Part shown: one piece after another, positions 7,861 to 16,727 of the stretch
Numbering within the stretch: position 1 is the first letter of the stretch
Layout: every line of letters starts with the position of its first letter
Assembly (NCBI GenBank): GCA_934446565.1
Contig: CAKSEO010000004.1
Location: forward strand, 1-64,000
Reading direction: 5' to 3'
DNA length: 64,000 nucleotides
Source of the DNA: an uncultured Oscillospiraceae bacterium
GTDB lineage: Bacteria > Bacillota > Clostridia > Oscillospirales > Ruminococcaceae
Position numbers and translations under genes: made by a program
The notes under the pieces: model-generated
The model's database searches: none
What the model was told of the DNA's origin: nothing
Seen by the model: only the letters and a program-made list of their open reading frames with translations

Positions 7861-9747
7861 TTACTGTCCGCGGAGCCGCAGCTCCTTTTTCCGGTGCTTG
7901 CTGCTGTACATCAGCTCGTCAGTCAGACGTATCATGGATTCCAGGTCGCCCGCGCTGGTCAGGTCAAAGGACTTGACTCCGACGCTGGCGGAGATCGTGT
8001 ATTCCTTCCCGGAGCTTTCGTTGACTTCTTCAAGGTGGCTGTCTATCGACCGGAGTATATTTTCCGGGTCAGCATACTCCGGAATGACTGCCACCATCTC
8101 GTCGCCACCCCAGCGAATGCAGAGCGCATTCTCCGGACAGCAGGACCGTATAGCCCCCGCGACCGCGCAGATGGCGAAATCGCCGTCGTCGTGCCCGAAC
8201 GTGTCGTTTATGCTTTTCAGACCGTCAAGGTCTGCGAGCACAACGGTCATTGTTCCGCTGCACTTTTTCAGCAGTTCCGGGTAGAGATTCTTGAGAGCCA
8301 CGCGATTCAGCAGGTGAGTGAGCCCGTCGCAGCGGTACATTTCTTCTATCTTGTCGGTAAGGTATTCCTGATACTGCTTCGAGCGGAAAGCCCCGAACGC
8401 TGTGTTCAGCGTGCTGATTATCTGCGACGCCTTGTAGTAGTTCTGGATATCGTAGTCGTGGTAGTTGAAACACAGGAATCCCATGGGAACCCCCATGTAG
8501 CTAAGCGCGTAGAATATCAGCGGTTCATCATGCTCGGTCAGCATGTCTTTCAGATTGGGGTGGAGGTCCATGGTGCGCATATCGTCAATGCGTCCATGCA
8601 TTGGGTAATTCGTGTTATAAATGATCTTCACCATATCGCCGTAATTCGCGCCGGAGCCCCTTTCGAGCGGGTTGAACCTGCGTTCGGTACATTCCGGATT
8701 GAGCGCGATAACCAGGTCGTAAAATTCGTACCTGTCCAGGACATCCGCAACGCCGGGGATATCCTTGCATCGCAGGACACGGCTTATCATGCGGAACATG
8801 TGTTCTTCCTCCGACTGGAAACGGTTGAACGAGTTGTTGATATAGGTCAGCTCCTCGGAGGGATTGACCCTTACCGCGGCAGCGCAGCCGCAGCTCGCAG
8901 AGGTCTGTAACTCGGGAACCACCAGAACTTCCTCCGGAACGCTCTCACCGGAAAGGCGTTTCATGATGACGTCCGCAACGGTGCTTGCAAGATGTTCGCT
9001 GCTGCAAAGGCAGGTGGTGATCTGCGGAGTGCAGTACTGCACGTCCTTTATGCCGTCGAACCCGGTGACAATGATATCCTCCGGCACCCTGATACCGTGG
9101 CGTTTCAGGACAGAAACAGCAGTGATAGCCATGATGTCGTTAGCGCAGAATATTGCCTGGGGAAGCCTGCGCCTGCGAACGAACAGCTGCTCCACGGCGT
9201 TTTCAGTCGGGACGCTCCAGAATTCACCGTAGCTGATATCCTCGTCGCCGAAACCTATCCCGTATTCGTCCGCGAGCTTCCTTACGACGTCGATACGATC
9301 CTCGGAAAACTGGTTGTCCTTGATACCGGCGATTATGTGGATATTTCTGACATTGTGCTTCTCAATAACATGCCTTACGACCTGCGCGAATCCGGCGCTG
9401 TAATCGAAAGATACCCTGATACAGCCAGTATAGTGCGCACCGATAACAATTACAGGGATCCCGTGGGAATGGGCAGCCGAAATGAGCTGCCTGACAGTAT
9501 CCTTATCCTTGATGAACTCGTCGTGGATCACAACTGCGTCGGTAACTTCGTAATTGATGAGGTCAAAGACGGCTTTTTCGCCCTGTTCATCTATATTTTT
9601 CCAGTAAAGTTCAGAAGTCGTCGAGTAAACGAACAGCCTGCCGTTTTGTGCGGAAAGCGATTTAGCGAATGTAGTTATGAATTTATGGTTGGAAGCGTCC
9701 TGTATCCTTGGGATACAGAGAGCAACGATGGTTTTTCCGTAAAGCAC
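7861..9747 (-). CDS. LacI-like ligand-sensing domain fused to GGDEF diguanylate cyclase
   Basis: The first ~280 residues are a periplasmic-binding-protein fold of the LacI/PurR type (GKTIVALCIPRI..., CANDIMAITAVSVLKRHGIRVPEDIIVTGFDG) without the LacI DNA-binding helix-turn-helix. They end at an SCGC motif. A middle region of ~150 residues follows, then a GGDEF domain from about 455. The signature reads GGDEM (about 547-551), a conservative change at a position not needed for metal binding. No RxxD inhibitory site precedes it. I see no signal peptide or membrane segment, so the ligand is presumably cytosolic. Start: a GTG at 9745-9747, chosen because AAGGAG lies 8 nt upstream. A same-architecture paralogue is at 42296-44209. 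Confidence 0.88.
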   Translation of the reverse strand: MLYGKTIVALCIPRIQDASNHKFITTFAKSLSAQNGRLFVYSTTSELYWKNIDEQGEKAVFDLINYEVTDAVVIHDEFIKDKDTVRQLISAAHSHGIPVIVIGAHYTGCIRVSFDYSAGFAQVVRHVIEKHNVRNIHIIAGIKDNQFSEDRIDVVRKLADEYGIGFGDEDISYGEFWSVPTENAVEQLFVRRRRLPQAIFCANDIMAITAVSVLKRHGIRVPEDIIVTGFDGIKDVQYCTPQITTCLCSSEHLASTVADVIMKRLSGESVPEEVLVVPELQTSASCGCAAAVRVNPSEELTYINNSFNRFQSEEEHMFRMISRVLRCKDIPGVADVLDRYEFYDLVIALNPECTERRFNPLERGSGANYGDMVKIIYNTNYPMHGRIDDMRTMDLHPNLKDMLTEHDEPLIFYALSYMGVPMGFLCFNYHDYDIQNYYKASQIISTLNTAFGAFRSKQYQEYLTDKIEEMYRCDGLTHLLNRVALKNLYPELLKKCSGTMTVVLADLDGLKSINDTFGHDDGDFAICAVAGAIRSCCPENALCIRWGGDEMVAVIPEYADPENILRSIDSHLEEVNESSGKEYTISASVGVKSFDLTSAGDLESMIRLTDELMYSSKHRKKELRLRGQ

Positions 9748-9801
9748 AGCGATTTCTCCTTTGCACATCAAAAAATGAACTTAGAAATCATTATTACATT
9801 C

Positions 9802-9830
9802 ATTATAGCATAATATTTTGAATATTTCAA
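9802..9830 (-). promoter_or_regulatory. Promoter of the LacI-GGDEF gene
   Basis: The minus strand shows TTGAAA (9825-9830), 17 bp, TATAAT (9802-9807). Confidence 0.7.
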
Positions 9831-10012
9831 TAGCACCCAAAGAAAATTTTTCAGAAAAATAAGCCTATATAAAAATAAGCCTATATTTTAAATAGTATAG
9901 AATTATTCTCTCAATTGTAAATTCAGGCTGAAAAATTGTACAAATCTATTCTGATTAATGATTTTGCCGAAAAAACGATAATTAATCAATGAATCTTGTA
10001 CGTTTTTGCCAC

Positions 10013-10040
10013 TTTACAAATCTTATTTTTCTGGTATACT
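10013..10040 (+). promoter_or_regulatory. Promoter of ABC exporter pair 1
   Basis: TTTACA (10013-10018), a 16-bp spacer and TATACT (10035-10040). The region between here and the divergent GGDEF promoter (about 9840-10000) is AT-rich with no gene. Confidence 0.65.
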
Positions 10041-10110
10041 AACAGTAAACGTTTTCAACCGCCTGCTAAATACAGAACAAACGCAGGCTCACAAAGGAAG
10101 GGGAGATAGT

Positions 10111-11850
10111 ATGTTTCTTTTCAGATGGCTGTGGAAGAACATGAAGGGCTGCCGTGCGATTTATATACTGGCGCTGTGCATAACGGTAATATGCCAGTCG
10201 ATGTACATAATCACGCCCTATTTTACGCAGCAGATAACCGATACGTTCATAATCAATGACAACGCTCTGCTGAATCTTCAGGAGCACACAGACGTGCTCA
10301 TCGGAATGCTGCTCGCAATGGTAGGCTTCACTCTGCTGCGCTGCGGACTGCAATACAGCAGCAATATGATGTATGAGCATACCTCGCAGACGCTGATATA
10401 CCGCGTGAGAAAAGTGCTGTTCGACAAGATCGAGAATCAGGATGCCGCATTTTATAATGTATACCGCACCGGCGACATTATGACCCGCGTCACTGCCGAC
10501 CTCGACATGGTACGACACTCTATCGCGTGGATAATCAAGACCATCGTCGAATGTATAGTATTGTTCTCAGCGTCACTTATATTCTTCTTCACGATGGACT
10601 GGCTGATGGCACTGTGCATGATAGCCCTGACGCCTGTGATACTGTTCATCACCTGGCTTTTTAAGCGCAAGGTAGGCCCGCTTTACGTTGACCTGCGCGA
10701 AAAGCTCTCCCGGATGAACACCGCAGCCGAGGAAAACATCTCCGGAAACCGCGTTGTAAAGGCGTTCGCCCGTGAGGACTTCGAAATAAAGCGGTTCGAC
10801 GAATACAGCCAGGACTACAACCAGGCTAACAAAAAGGCTGCGTTCATGTGGCTGAAATTCTTCCCGTTCCTGGAAACAACGGCGCAGTCTCTGTCAGTTG
10901 TAATGCTCATTGCGGGAGGTCTGTTCGTTGTTTTCGGCAGAATAACGCTGGGTCAGTACGCGGCGTTCTCAGGACTTATCTGGACGCTCTCCAACCCGAT
11001 GAGGACGCTCGGCAACATCGTTAACGACCTCCAGCGTTTCACCGCGTCCGCTAACAAGATAATCGAGATATACTACGGCAGTCCCCGCATAGTCGATCGT
11101 AACGACGCTGTGGACAAGCCCGGCCGTTTCGACGGGAAGATCGAGTTCGACCGTGTAAGCTTCTCCTACGGCAATACCAAGGTGCTCAACGATATCTCCT
11201 TTACTGTGGAACCCGGTCAGACCGTAGTTGTGATGGGCGAAACCGGCTCCGGCAAAACTACTCTAGCAGAGCTGATACCGCGCATTTACGACGTGGACAG
11301 CGGCGAGGTAAAAGTTGACGGCGTCAATGTCAGCCACCTCAAGCTAAAACAGCTCCGTCACAACATCGGTTTTGCAACGCAGGACGTGCTTCTTTACTCC
11401 GACACCATTGACGGCAACATCAGCTTCGGCGATTCCGACATGTCGGAGGAGGACGTTGTGAAATACGCAAAGGCTGCGGACGCCGACGGATTCGTCCGCA
11501 GGCTCTCCGACGGCTACGAAACGATAGTCGGCGAGCGCGGCGTGGGACTTTCCGGCGGACAGAAGCAGCGTATCTCTCTTGCGAGAGCGCTCGCCGTAAA
11601 GCCGTCCATACTGATTCTGGACGACACCACATCGGCAGTAGACCTCGAAACTGAAAAGCACATCCAGAACGCGCTAGCGAACCTTGATTTCCCGTGCACC
11701 AAGCTGATAATCGCGCAGCGAATCTCCACCGCGAAATACGCCGACAAGATAATCGTGCTGAAAAACGGAAAGATATCCGAGCAGGGAACTCATGACGAGC
11801 TCATAAAGCAAAACGGTTACTACCGCGAAGTATACGATCTTCAGAAGTAA
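10111..11850 (+). CDS. ABC exporter half-transporter, degenerate-site subunit
   Basis: The 579-residue protein has an N-terminal six-helix ABC transmembrane domain (about 1-320) and a C-terminal ATPase. Seen: Walker A GETGSGKTT, signature LSGGQKQR, and Walker B ILILDDTTS, where the catalytic glutamate is replaced by aspartate. That is the hallmark of the inactive site of heterodimeric type IV exporters (BmrCD/TM287-288 kind). The ATG at 10111 has GGAAGGGGAG before it; an upstream start at 10006 would lie in the promoter. The next gene starts 12 nt downstream and supplies the partner. The substrate (drug, lipid or peptide) is unknown. Confidence 0.93.
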   Translation: MFLFRWLWKNMKGCRAIYILALCITVICQSMYIITPYFTQQITDTFIINDNALLNLQEHTDVLIGMLLAMVGFTLLRCGLQYSSNMMYEHTSQTLIYRVRKVLFDKIENQDAAFYNVYRTGDIMTRVTADLDMVRHSIAWIIKTIVECIVLFSASLIFFFTMDWLMALCMIALTPVILFITWLFKRKVGPLYVDLREKLSRMNTAAEENISGNRVVKAFAREDFEIKRFDEYSQDYNQANKKAAFMWLKFFPFLETTAQSLSVVMLIAGGLFVVFGRITLGQYAAFSGLIWTLSNPMRTLGNIVNDLQRFTASANKIIEIYYGSPRIVDRNDAVDKPGRFDGKIEFDRVSFSYGNTKVLNDISFTVEPGQTVVVMGETGSGKTTLAELIPRIYDVDSGEVKVDGVNVSHLKLKQLRHNIGFATQDVLLYSDTIDGNISFGDSDMSEEDVVKYAKAADADGFVRRLSDGYETIVGERGVGLSGGQKQRISLARALAVKPSILILDDTTSAVDLETEKHIQNALANLDFPCTKLIIAQRISTAKYADKIIVLKNGKISEQGTHDELIKQNGYYREVYDLQK

Positions 11851-11862
11851 GGAGGGATAAAA

Positions 11863-13659
11863 GTGGCTAGAAACAAATTCGACGTAGACGAAGTCCTCGA
11901 GACCCCGTTCGACATACGACACCTGAAACGCTCGCTGGTTTACGCGGCAAAATATAAGAAACGCATTGCGATATCGCTGCTGCTGAGCGCGCTCGGCTCG
12001 ATGATAGGTCTGCTTTCACCGCTTATCGTGCAGAATGCGATAGATAATTACATGATACCGGTCGATCAGGCGGCCGCCGTTTCTCCGGACGACCGCGTAA
12101 AATACATCATACTGAGCGGCGCGGCGGTATTTGTCTGCATTGTTGTCAGCGTTATCTTCGCGAAGATACGTTCGGTGATGATGACAAAGGTTGGTCAGGA
12201 CATCGTTTACGATATCCGCAAAGACCTTTTCGAGCATATGCAGCGGCTTAGCTTCGAGTATTACGACAGCCGTCCGCACGGCAAGATACTCACGCGTATC
12301 ATCAACTACATCAACGCGATATCCGACCTGATGACCAACGGACTTATCAATTTTATCCTTGAGATAATCAACCTTGTGTTCATCACGATATTCATGTTCT
12401 TCGTGAACTGGCAGCTTGCCCTTGTCACAATGGCAGGGCTTCCGATATACGCCCTGGTAATGCTCATCATCAAGAACGGGCAGCGTAAGGCATGGCAGCA
12501 GGTTTCCAACAAGAGCTCCAACCTCAACGCGTACCTCCACGAGAGCATTGTCGGCGTAAAGATATCCCAGATGTTCACCCGCGAGGAGGAAAATGCGGAG
12601 ATAAACGACAAGCTTGCAAAGAAGTACAAAAAATCCTGGATGAAGGCGGTGTCCTACTCCAACCTGGTATGGCCGAGCACCGATGTGGTTTCCATCATCG
12701 TCAGGGCGTTCATTTTCGCAGTCGGTCTTATAGCCATGCAAGGAATTGTATCATTTGGTACGATCATCGCGATGACTGACTATTCCGCAAGATTCTGGCA
12801 GCCGCTGATGAACCTGTCCAACCTGATGAACACATTCATCAACGCAGTAGCAAACCTCGAGCGTATATTCGAGATGATGGACGAGCCGGTGACTGTTGAC
12901 GACGCCCCCGACGCGGTGGAAATGCCGGAGATACACGGCGACGTACATTTCAGCGACGTAACATTCGCATACGAGCCGGGCATCAATATTCTGGAGCACC
13001 TGTCGTTTGACGTAAAGGCGGGCGAGAGCGTGGCTCTGGTCGGACCTACCGGAGCCGGTAAAACCACGATAGTCAACCTGATATCCAGATTCTACAACCT
13101 GAGCGGCGGGGAAGTACGGATAGACGAGAACGACATCTCAAAGGTAACGCTACACTCGCTGCGTTCACAGATGGGCATAATGCTCCAGGACAGTTTTATC
13201 TTCAGCGGAACTATCCGCGATAATATCGCCTATGGCAAGCTTGACGCAACCAACGATGAGATACGGAATGCGTGCAATATAGTCGGAATAGACAGCTACA
13301 TCGAATCGCTCCCGGACGGCTACAATACAGTAGTCAACGAGCGTGGCTCTGGACTTTCTCAGGGTCAGAAACAGCTTATCGCGTTTGCGAGAACGATAGT
13401 TTCCAACCCCAAAATCCTGGTGCTCGACGAGGCTACGTCCTCCATCGACGCGATGACCGAGCGTTACCTCCAGAATGGACTTGACCACCTGATGAAAGGC
13501 AGAACTTCGTTTATCATCGCGCACCGACTTTCCACCGTTCGCAGCTGCGACCGCATAATGTATGTTTCCAACAAGGGAATAACCGAAGCGGGCACCCACG
13601 ATGAACTGATGGCAAAGAAAGGCGACTACTACAAGCTTTACACGGCGCAGTCCGTCTGA
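11863..13659 (+). CDS. ABC exporter half-transporter, catalytic-site subunit
   Basis: The 598-residue partner of the preceding half-transporter starts at a GTG with AAGGAGGG seven nt upstream. The transmembrane domain occupies about residues 30-340. The ATPase shows Walker A GPTGAGKTT, a variant signature LSQGQKQL and a complete Walker B ILVLDEATSSID with the catalytic glutamate. In heterodimeric exporters the complementary asymmetry (this glutamate with the partner's canonical LSGGQ) forms the single active site. The transcript ends at the hairpin 13664-13692. Confidence 0.93.
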   Translation: MARNKFDVDEVLETPFDIRHLKRSLVYAAKYKKRIAISLLLSALGSMIGLLSPLIVQNAIDNYMIPVDQAAAVSPDDRVKYIILSGAAVFVCIVVSVIFAKIRSVMMTKVGQDIVYDIRKDLFEHMQRLSFEYYDSRPHGKILTRIINYINAISDLMTNGLINFILEIINLVFITIFMFFVNWQLALVTMAGLPIYALVMLIIKNGQRKAWQQVSNKSSNLNAYLHESIVGVKISQMFTREEENAEINDKLAKKYKKSWMKAVSYSNLVWPSTDVVSIIVRAFIFAVGLIAMQGIVSFGTIIAMTDYSARFWQPLMNLSNLMNTFINAVANLERIFEMMDEPVTVDDAPDAVEMPEIHGDVHFSDVTFAYEPGINILEHLSFDVKAGESVALVGPTGAGKTTIVNLISRFYNLSGGEVRIDENDISKVTLHSLRSQMGIMLQDSFIFSGTIRDNIAYGKLDATNDEIRNACNIVGIDSYIESLPDGYNTVVNERGSGLSQGQKQLIAFARTIVSNPKILVLDEATSSIDAMTERYLQNGLDHLMKGRTSFIIAHRLSTVRSCDRIMYVSNKGITEAGTHDELMAKKGDYYKLYTAQSV

Positions 13660-13663
13660 GTTT

Positions 13664-13692
13664 AAAAGCACTCCGAATACGGGGTGCTTTTT
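13664..13692 (+). terminator. Terminator of ABC pair 1
   Basis: AAAGCACTCCG pairs with CGGGGTGCTTT around an AATA loop, followed by TTTTTCT. Confidence 0.9.
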
Positions 13693-13717
13693 CTCTGTAA
13701 AAAAATCAGAAAATGTA

Positions 13718-13746
13718 TTGCTTTTTTTTGAGAAACGTGTTATAAT
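13718..13746 (+). promoter_or_regulatory. Promoter of fba
   Basis: TTGCTT (13718-13723), a 17-bp spacer and a perfect TATAAT (13741-13746). Confidence 0.75.
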
Positions 13747-13795
13747 ATTTGCGGATGGGTTATTATCCAACTATAATTCAAAGGAGATCAAAAGA

Positions 13796-14659
13796 ATGTT
13801 AGTTTCTGCAAAAGAAATGCTGAACAAGGCTCGCGACGGTAAGTACGCTGTTGGTCAGTTCAACATCAACAACCTTGAATGGACAAAGGCTATCCTTCTC
13901 ACCGCAGAGGAGTGCAAGTCTCCTGTTATCCTTGGTGTATCCGAGGGCGCAGGCAAGTATATGTGCGGTTATTCCACCATCGTTGGCATGGTTAAGGGCA
14001 TGATCGAGAACCTCCACATCACTGTTCCGGTTGCTCTTCACCTCGACCACGGTACTTTTGAGGGCGCTAAGGCTTGCATCAACGCAGGCTTCTCCTCCAT
14101 CATGTTCGACGGCTCTCACTATCCGATCGAAGAGAACATCGCAAAGACTACTGCACTTGTAAACACTTGCGATATTCTCGGTATCTCCCTCGAGGCTGAG
14201 GTAGGTTCCATCGGCGGCGAAGAGGACGGCGTTATCGGCATGGGCGAGTGCGCTGATCCTAAGGAGTGCAAGCAGGTCGCTGATCTGGGCGTAACAATGC
14301 TGGCTGCTGGTATCGGTAACATCCACGGCAAGTATCCTGCAAACTGGCCTGGTCTGTCTTTCGACACTCTTGCTAAGATCAAGGCTGAAGTTGGCGACAT
14401 GCCGCTCGTACTGCACGGTGGTACAGGTATTCCTGACGACATGATCAAGAAGGCAATCTCCCTCGGCGTTGCTAAGATCAACGTTAACACCGAGTGCCAG
14501 CTGGTATTCCAGGAAGCAACCAGAAAGTACATCGAAGAGGGCAAGGATCTCCAGGGCAAGGGCTTCGATCCCAGAAAGCTCCTCGCTCCCGGTACCGAGG
14601 CTATCAAGGCTAAGGTCAAGGAGAAGATGGAACTGTTCGGTTCTGTTGGCAAGGCTTGA
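13796..14659 (+). CDS. fba: Class II fructose-1,6-bisphosphate aldolase
   Basis: This zinc-dependent glycolytic enzyme interconverts fructose 1,6-bisphosphate with DHAP and glyceraldehyde 3-phosphate. The 287 residues match the short class IIB group. Visible zinc ligands and active-site motifs include LHLDHGTFE, EAEVGSIGGEED, GIGNIHGKYP and LHGGTGIPDD. The ATG at 13796 has AAGGAGATC upstream. Codon use is strongly biased, as in highly expressed genes. It is monocistronic between its own promoter and terminator. Confidence 0.96.
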   Translation: MLVSAKEMLNKARDGKYAVGQFNINNLEWTKAILLTAEECKSPVILGVSEGAGKYMCGYSTIVGMVKGMIENLHITVPVALHLDHGTFEGAKACINAGFSSIMFDGSHYPIEENIAKTTALVNTCDILGISLEAEVGSIGGEEDGVIGMGECADPKECKQVADLGVTMLAAGIGNIHGKYPANWPGLSFDTLAKIKAEVGDMPLVLHGGTGIPDDMIKKAISLGVAKINVNTECQLVFQEATRKYIEEGKDLQGKGFDPRKLLAPGTEAIKAKVKEKMELFGSVGKA

Positions 14660-14698
14660 TTCAAAATTTTTGCTGATTGATTTTTTATCACAAGCATC

Positions 14699-14733
14699 AA
14701 AAACCGCTTTCACAAATGTGGGAGCGGTTTTTT
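14699..14733 (+). terminator. Terminator of fba
   Basis: AAAACCGCTTTCAC pairs with GTGGGAGCGGTTTT, then a T run. Confidence 0.9.
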
Positions 14734-14796
14734 GTATGATGGTGTATAATAAAACTTGACCCCCCACGCTCAAAATAATATACTAGAATCAGGAGG

Positions 14797-14986
14797 ATGA
14801 AGGACATTTCAGAAGCAAAGAAATACGACATTAGTTACAAGGAGCAGTCAGTAAAGCTGGCGCTGGAAATAGGGGTAAAGCGAGCCAGCGAGGAACTTAA
14901 GGTACCGTACGGAACGCTCGTCGATAGGCGGAATGCCTCCGGCAGAGAAGCGCCGCAGATATTACTTGGATAAGACGGGCAAATCA
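14797..14986 (+). pseudogene. IS3-type OrfA transposase relic, copy 1
   Basis: AGGAGG and an ATG open a 58-codon frame (to 14973) whose product, KEQSVKLALEIGVKRASEEL then VPYGTL, resembles the helix-turn-helix start of IS3-family OrfA proteins. The frame then breaks. The segment from about 14900 to 14986 matches the relic at 16486-16653 on the other strand. Relative to that copy, about 75 bp in the middle are deleted (after TACGGAACGCT). No orfB remains. It is a dead fragment. Confidence 0.75.
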
Positions 14987-15124
14987 GCGGATTGAGTGAA
15001 ATGTGTAAAGCTATATTGACAATATCAAAATATGATATAATTTTATTAAGGAAATTTTGAATTTGATGTAGTATTTGCTGCTAAAAACGTAGTATATAGT
15101 TGAAGCCGGAAGGGAGGCGATAAG

Positions 15125-15685
15125 ATGATAGAAGATGAAAAAATCGTTGAATTGTTTTTCAAACGGTCAGAGCTAGCTATACGGGAGCTTAACAACAAGT
15201 ACGGCAAGGTCTGCCACAAGCTGTCATACAACATTGTGAATAACAGGCAGGACGCTGAAGAATGTGTAAACGACGCTTATCTGGGAGCGTGGAACGCGAT
15301 TCCGCCGGAAAATCCTGATCCGCTGCTGACCTATCTTTGCAAGATCGTTCGGAATATTTCTCTGAAAATGTATTACAGGAAACAAGCCGTCAAGCGAAGC
15401 AGCACTTACACGATTGCTATGGAGGAAATCGAAGCCTGCATAGCAGCACCGAGCATGGTAGAAACCGAATTTGATGCAAGAGAGCTGGCACGGGTCATCG
15501 AAGGTTTTCTGGATACACTGACCGCTGAAAATCGCGTTATCTTCATGCGGCGGTATTGGTTTTCTGACAGCTGTAAGGATATAGCCGGGCTTGTAGGGCT
15601 TACAGAGAAAAATATTACTGTCCGGCTGACGCGCATACGTCAGAAAATGAAAAAGTATTTGATTGAAAAGGGGGTATTTATATGA
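15125..15685 (+). CDS. RNA polymerase sigma factor, sigma-70 family (ECF-like)
   Basis: The 186-residue protein has a sigma region 2 (about 20-90: DAEECVNDAYLGAWNAIPP, a typical region 2.2-2.4) and a region 4 helix-turn-helix near the C terminus (IAGLVGLTEKNITVRLTRIRQKM). There is no region 1.1 or 3. Its last 4 nt overlap the next gene, which encodes a single-pass membrane protein. This is the usual layout of an ECF sigma and its anti-sigma. The pair sits between two transposase relics, which suggests arrival with, or trapping by, mobile DNA. The signal and regulon are unknown. Confidence 0.88.
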   Translation: MIEDEKIVELFFKRSELAIRELNNKYGKVCHKLSYNIVNNRQDAEECVNDAYLGAWNAIPPENPDPLLTYLCKIVRNISLKMYYRKQAVKRSSTYTIAMEEIEACIAAPSMVETEFDARELARVIEGFLDTLTAENRVIFMRRYWFSDSCKDIAGLVGLTEKNITVRLTRIRQKMKKYLIEKGVFI

Positions 15686-16230
15686 ACTCGAAGAAGTTTA
15701 CCGAAGCTATGAGCGAAATCGACAAGAAGTATGTTGGTGAAGCACTTTCTTACAACAGAACCCGTTTGTTGAAAAAAAGTCATAAAAGGATCGCAGTTTT
15801 AGTCGCTGTTGTCATAGCGGTATTAAGTCTTTGCGGATTCACTGCATATGAACTTGGATTATTTGACCCGTGGCTGCAAAAACCATCCGCCGAACCAATA
15901 GAAACCGTCCGGAGCGCAATCGAAGGTCAGGCTGACAAGGAATATACAATAGCCCTACACGTTGAGGACATAAAGGTCGATGAAGATGAAACGGCGCGTG
16001 TTAAAACAATGTATTCTGACAGTGAACTTGCAGAAGCACGAGGGTGGACAGATGAATATCTTGAGGAACACTTTGTTGTCGTATGGGCGAAATATTATAC
16101 GGAGTACGACCATACAAAGACATTTATAGATGACGGTTATACTGAACAGTATTTTTACCTGACCCAAGATACAAAATCCGGGGAGTGGACAATTATTGAT
16201 AATACATCTCCAAACGCTAGTTCAAAATAA
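15682..16230 (+). CDS. Putative membrane-anchored anti-sigma factor
   Basis: The 182-residue protein has a short basic cytoplasmic N terminus (about 35 residues), one transmembrane helix (RIAVLVAVVIAVLSLCGFTA, about 37-56) and an extracytoplasmic domain of ~125 residues rich in acidic residues. It overlaps the sigma gene by ATGA, so translation is coupled. No zinc-binding HxxxCxxC anti-sigma motif is seen. The anti-sigma role is inferred from context and topology only. Confidence 0.6.
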   Translation: MNSKKFTEAMSEIDKKYVGEALSYNRTRLLKKSHKRIAVLVAVVIAVLSLCGFTAYELGLFDPWLQKPSAEPIETVRSAIEGQADKEYTIALHVEDIKVDEDETARVKTMYSDSELAEARGWTDEYLEEHFVVVWAKYYTEYDHTKTFIDDGYTEQYFYLTQDTKSGEWTIIDNTSPNASSK

Positions 16231-16249
16231 CACAGTAAACACCATTCAC

Positions 16250-16283
16250 AAGGACAGTCAACTTTATGGCTGTCCTTTTTTTG
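16250..16283 (+). terminator. Terminator of the sigma/anti-sigma operon
   Basis: AAGGACAG pairs with CTGTCCTT, followed by TTTTTT. Confidence 0.9.
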
Positions 16284-16397
16284 TGCCTATGGGCAAGAAA
16301 AAGAAGCAGCCATGGCAAAGAAGCAAATAATCCCACACTGCCCAAACGCTAAAAAAGTGCTATTTATAGCACAAAATCTGAACAGGAGGTATTGATC

Positions 16398-16465
16398 ATG
16401 GCAGACGAAGTCGGCTCCGCTGCATTGCAGTCGGGGCAAAAAATTATCGAAGTGGGAGCGGAGTG
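16398..16465 (+). pseudogene. Possible N-terminal gene stub with strong ribosome-binding site
   Basis: AGGAGG at about 16384-16389 precedes an ATG at 16398. The first ~22 codons (MADEVGSAALQSGQKIIEVG) look protein-like and resemble the start of small mobilisation-region proteins. The frame then runs into the inverted transposase relic, where the product no longer looks natural. I treat it as a stub truncated by that insertion. Confidence 0.25.
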
Positions 16466-16485
16466 GATATTTATTCCATTGTATC

Positions 16486-16653
16486 CGCCGATTTGCCCGT
16501 CTTATCCAAGTAATATCTGCGGCGCTTCTCTGCCGGAGGCATTCCGCCAGGCTCATTGCGTTTTCGGGGGTTCGCTCCTCAATGTCCAGTTCGCCGTTCT
16601 TTGCCGCCTGCACCCATCCATACAGCGTTCCGTACGGTATCTTCAGTTTGGTT
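16486..16653 (-). pseudogene. IS3-type OrfA transposase relic, copy 2 (inverted)
   Basis: On the minus strand this encodes VRNAVWMGAAG-like and, in the best frame, QAAKNGELDIEERTPENAMS, the linker typical of IS3 OrfA proteins. It shares TACCGTACGGAACGCT and the segment ending GACGGGCAAATC with copy 1. Homology stops at 16486 and 16653. Together the copies bracket the sigma operon in opposite orientation. Confidence 0.7.
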
Positions 16654-16691
16654 CAGTCCAATGTCCATGGGATCAAGCTTTTCCGTACTTA

Positions 16692-16711
16692 TTCGATTTT
16701 TGACAAGCTGA
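16692..16711 (+). repeat. Degenerate right end of the terminator-linked repeat
   Basis: TTCGATTTTTGACAAGCTGA matches the right end of the long copies (33842-33863) except for a lost TC pair. It lies 16 nt beyond the recombinase stop codon and is followed by GCCGC, as at 26667. Confidence 0.55.
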
Positions 16712-16727
16712 AGCCGCTGGCGGATAT

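Noticed and set aside
15016..15041. TTGACA and TATAAT before the sigma gene
   Set aside because: The spacer is only 14 bp, too short for a sigma-A promoter; the true promoter may be one recognised by the encoded sigma.
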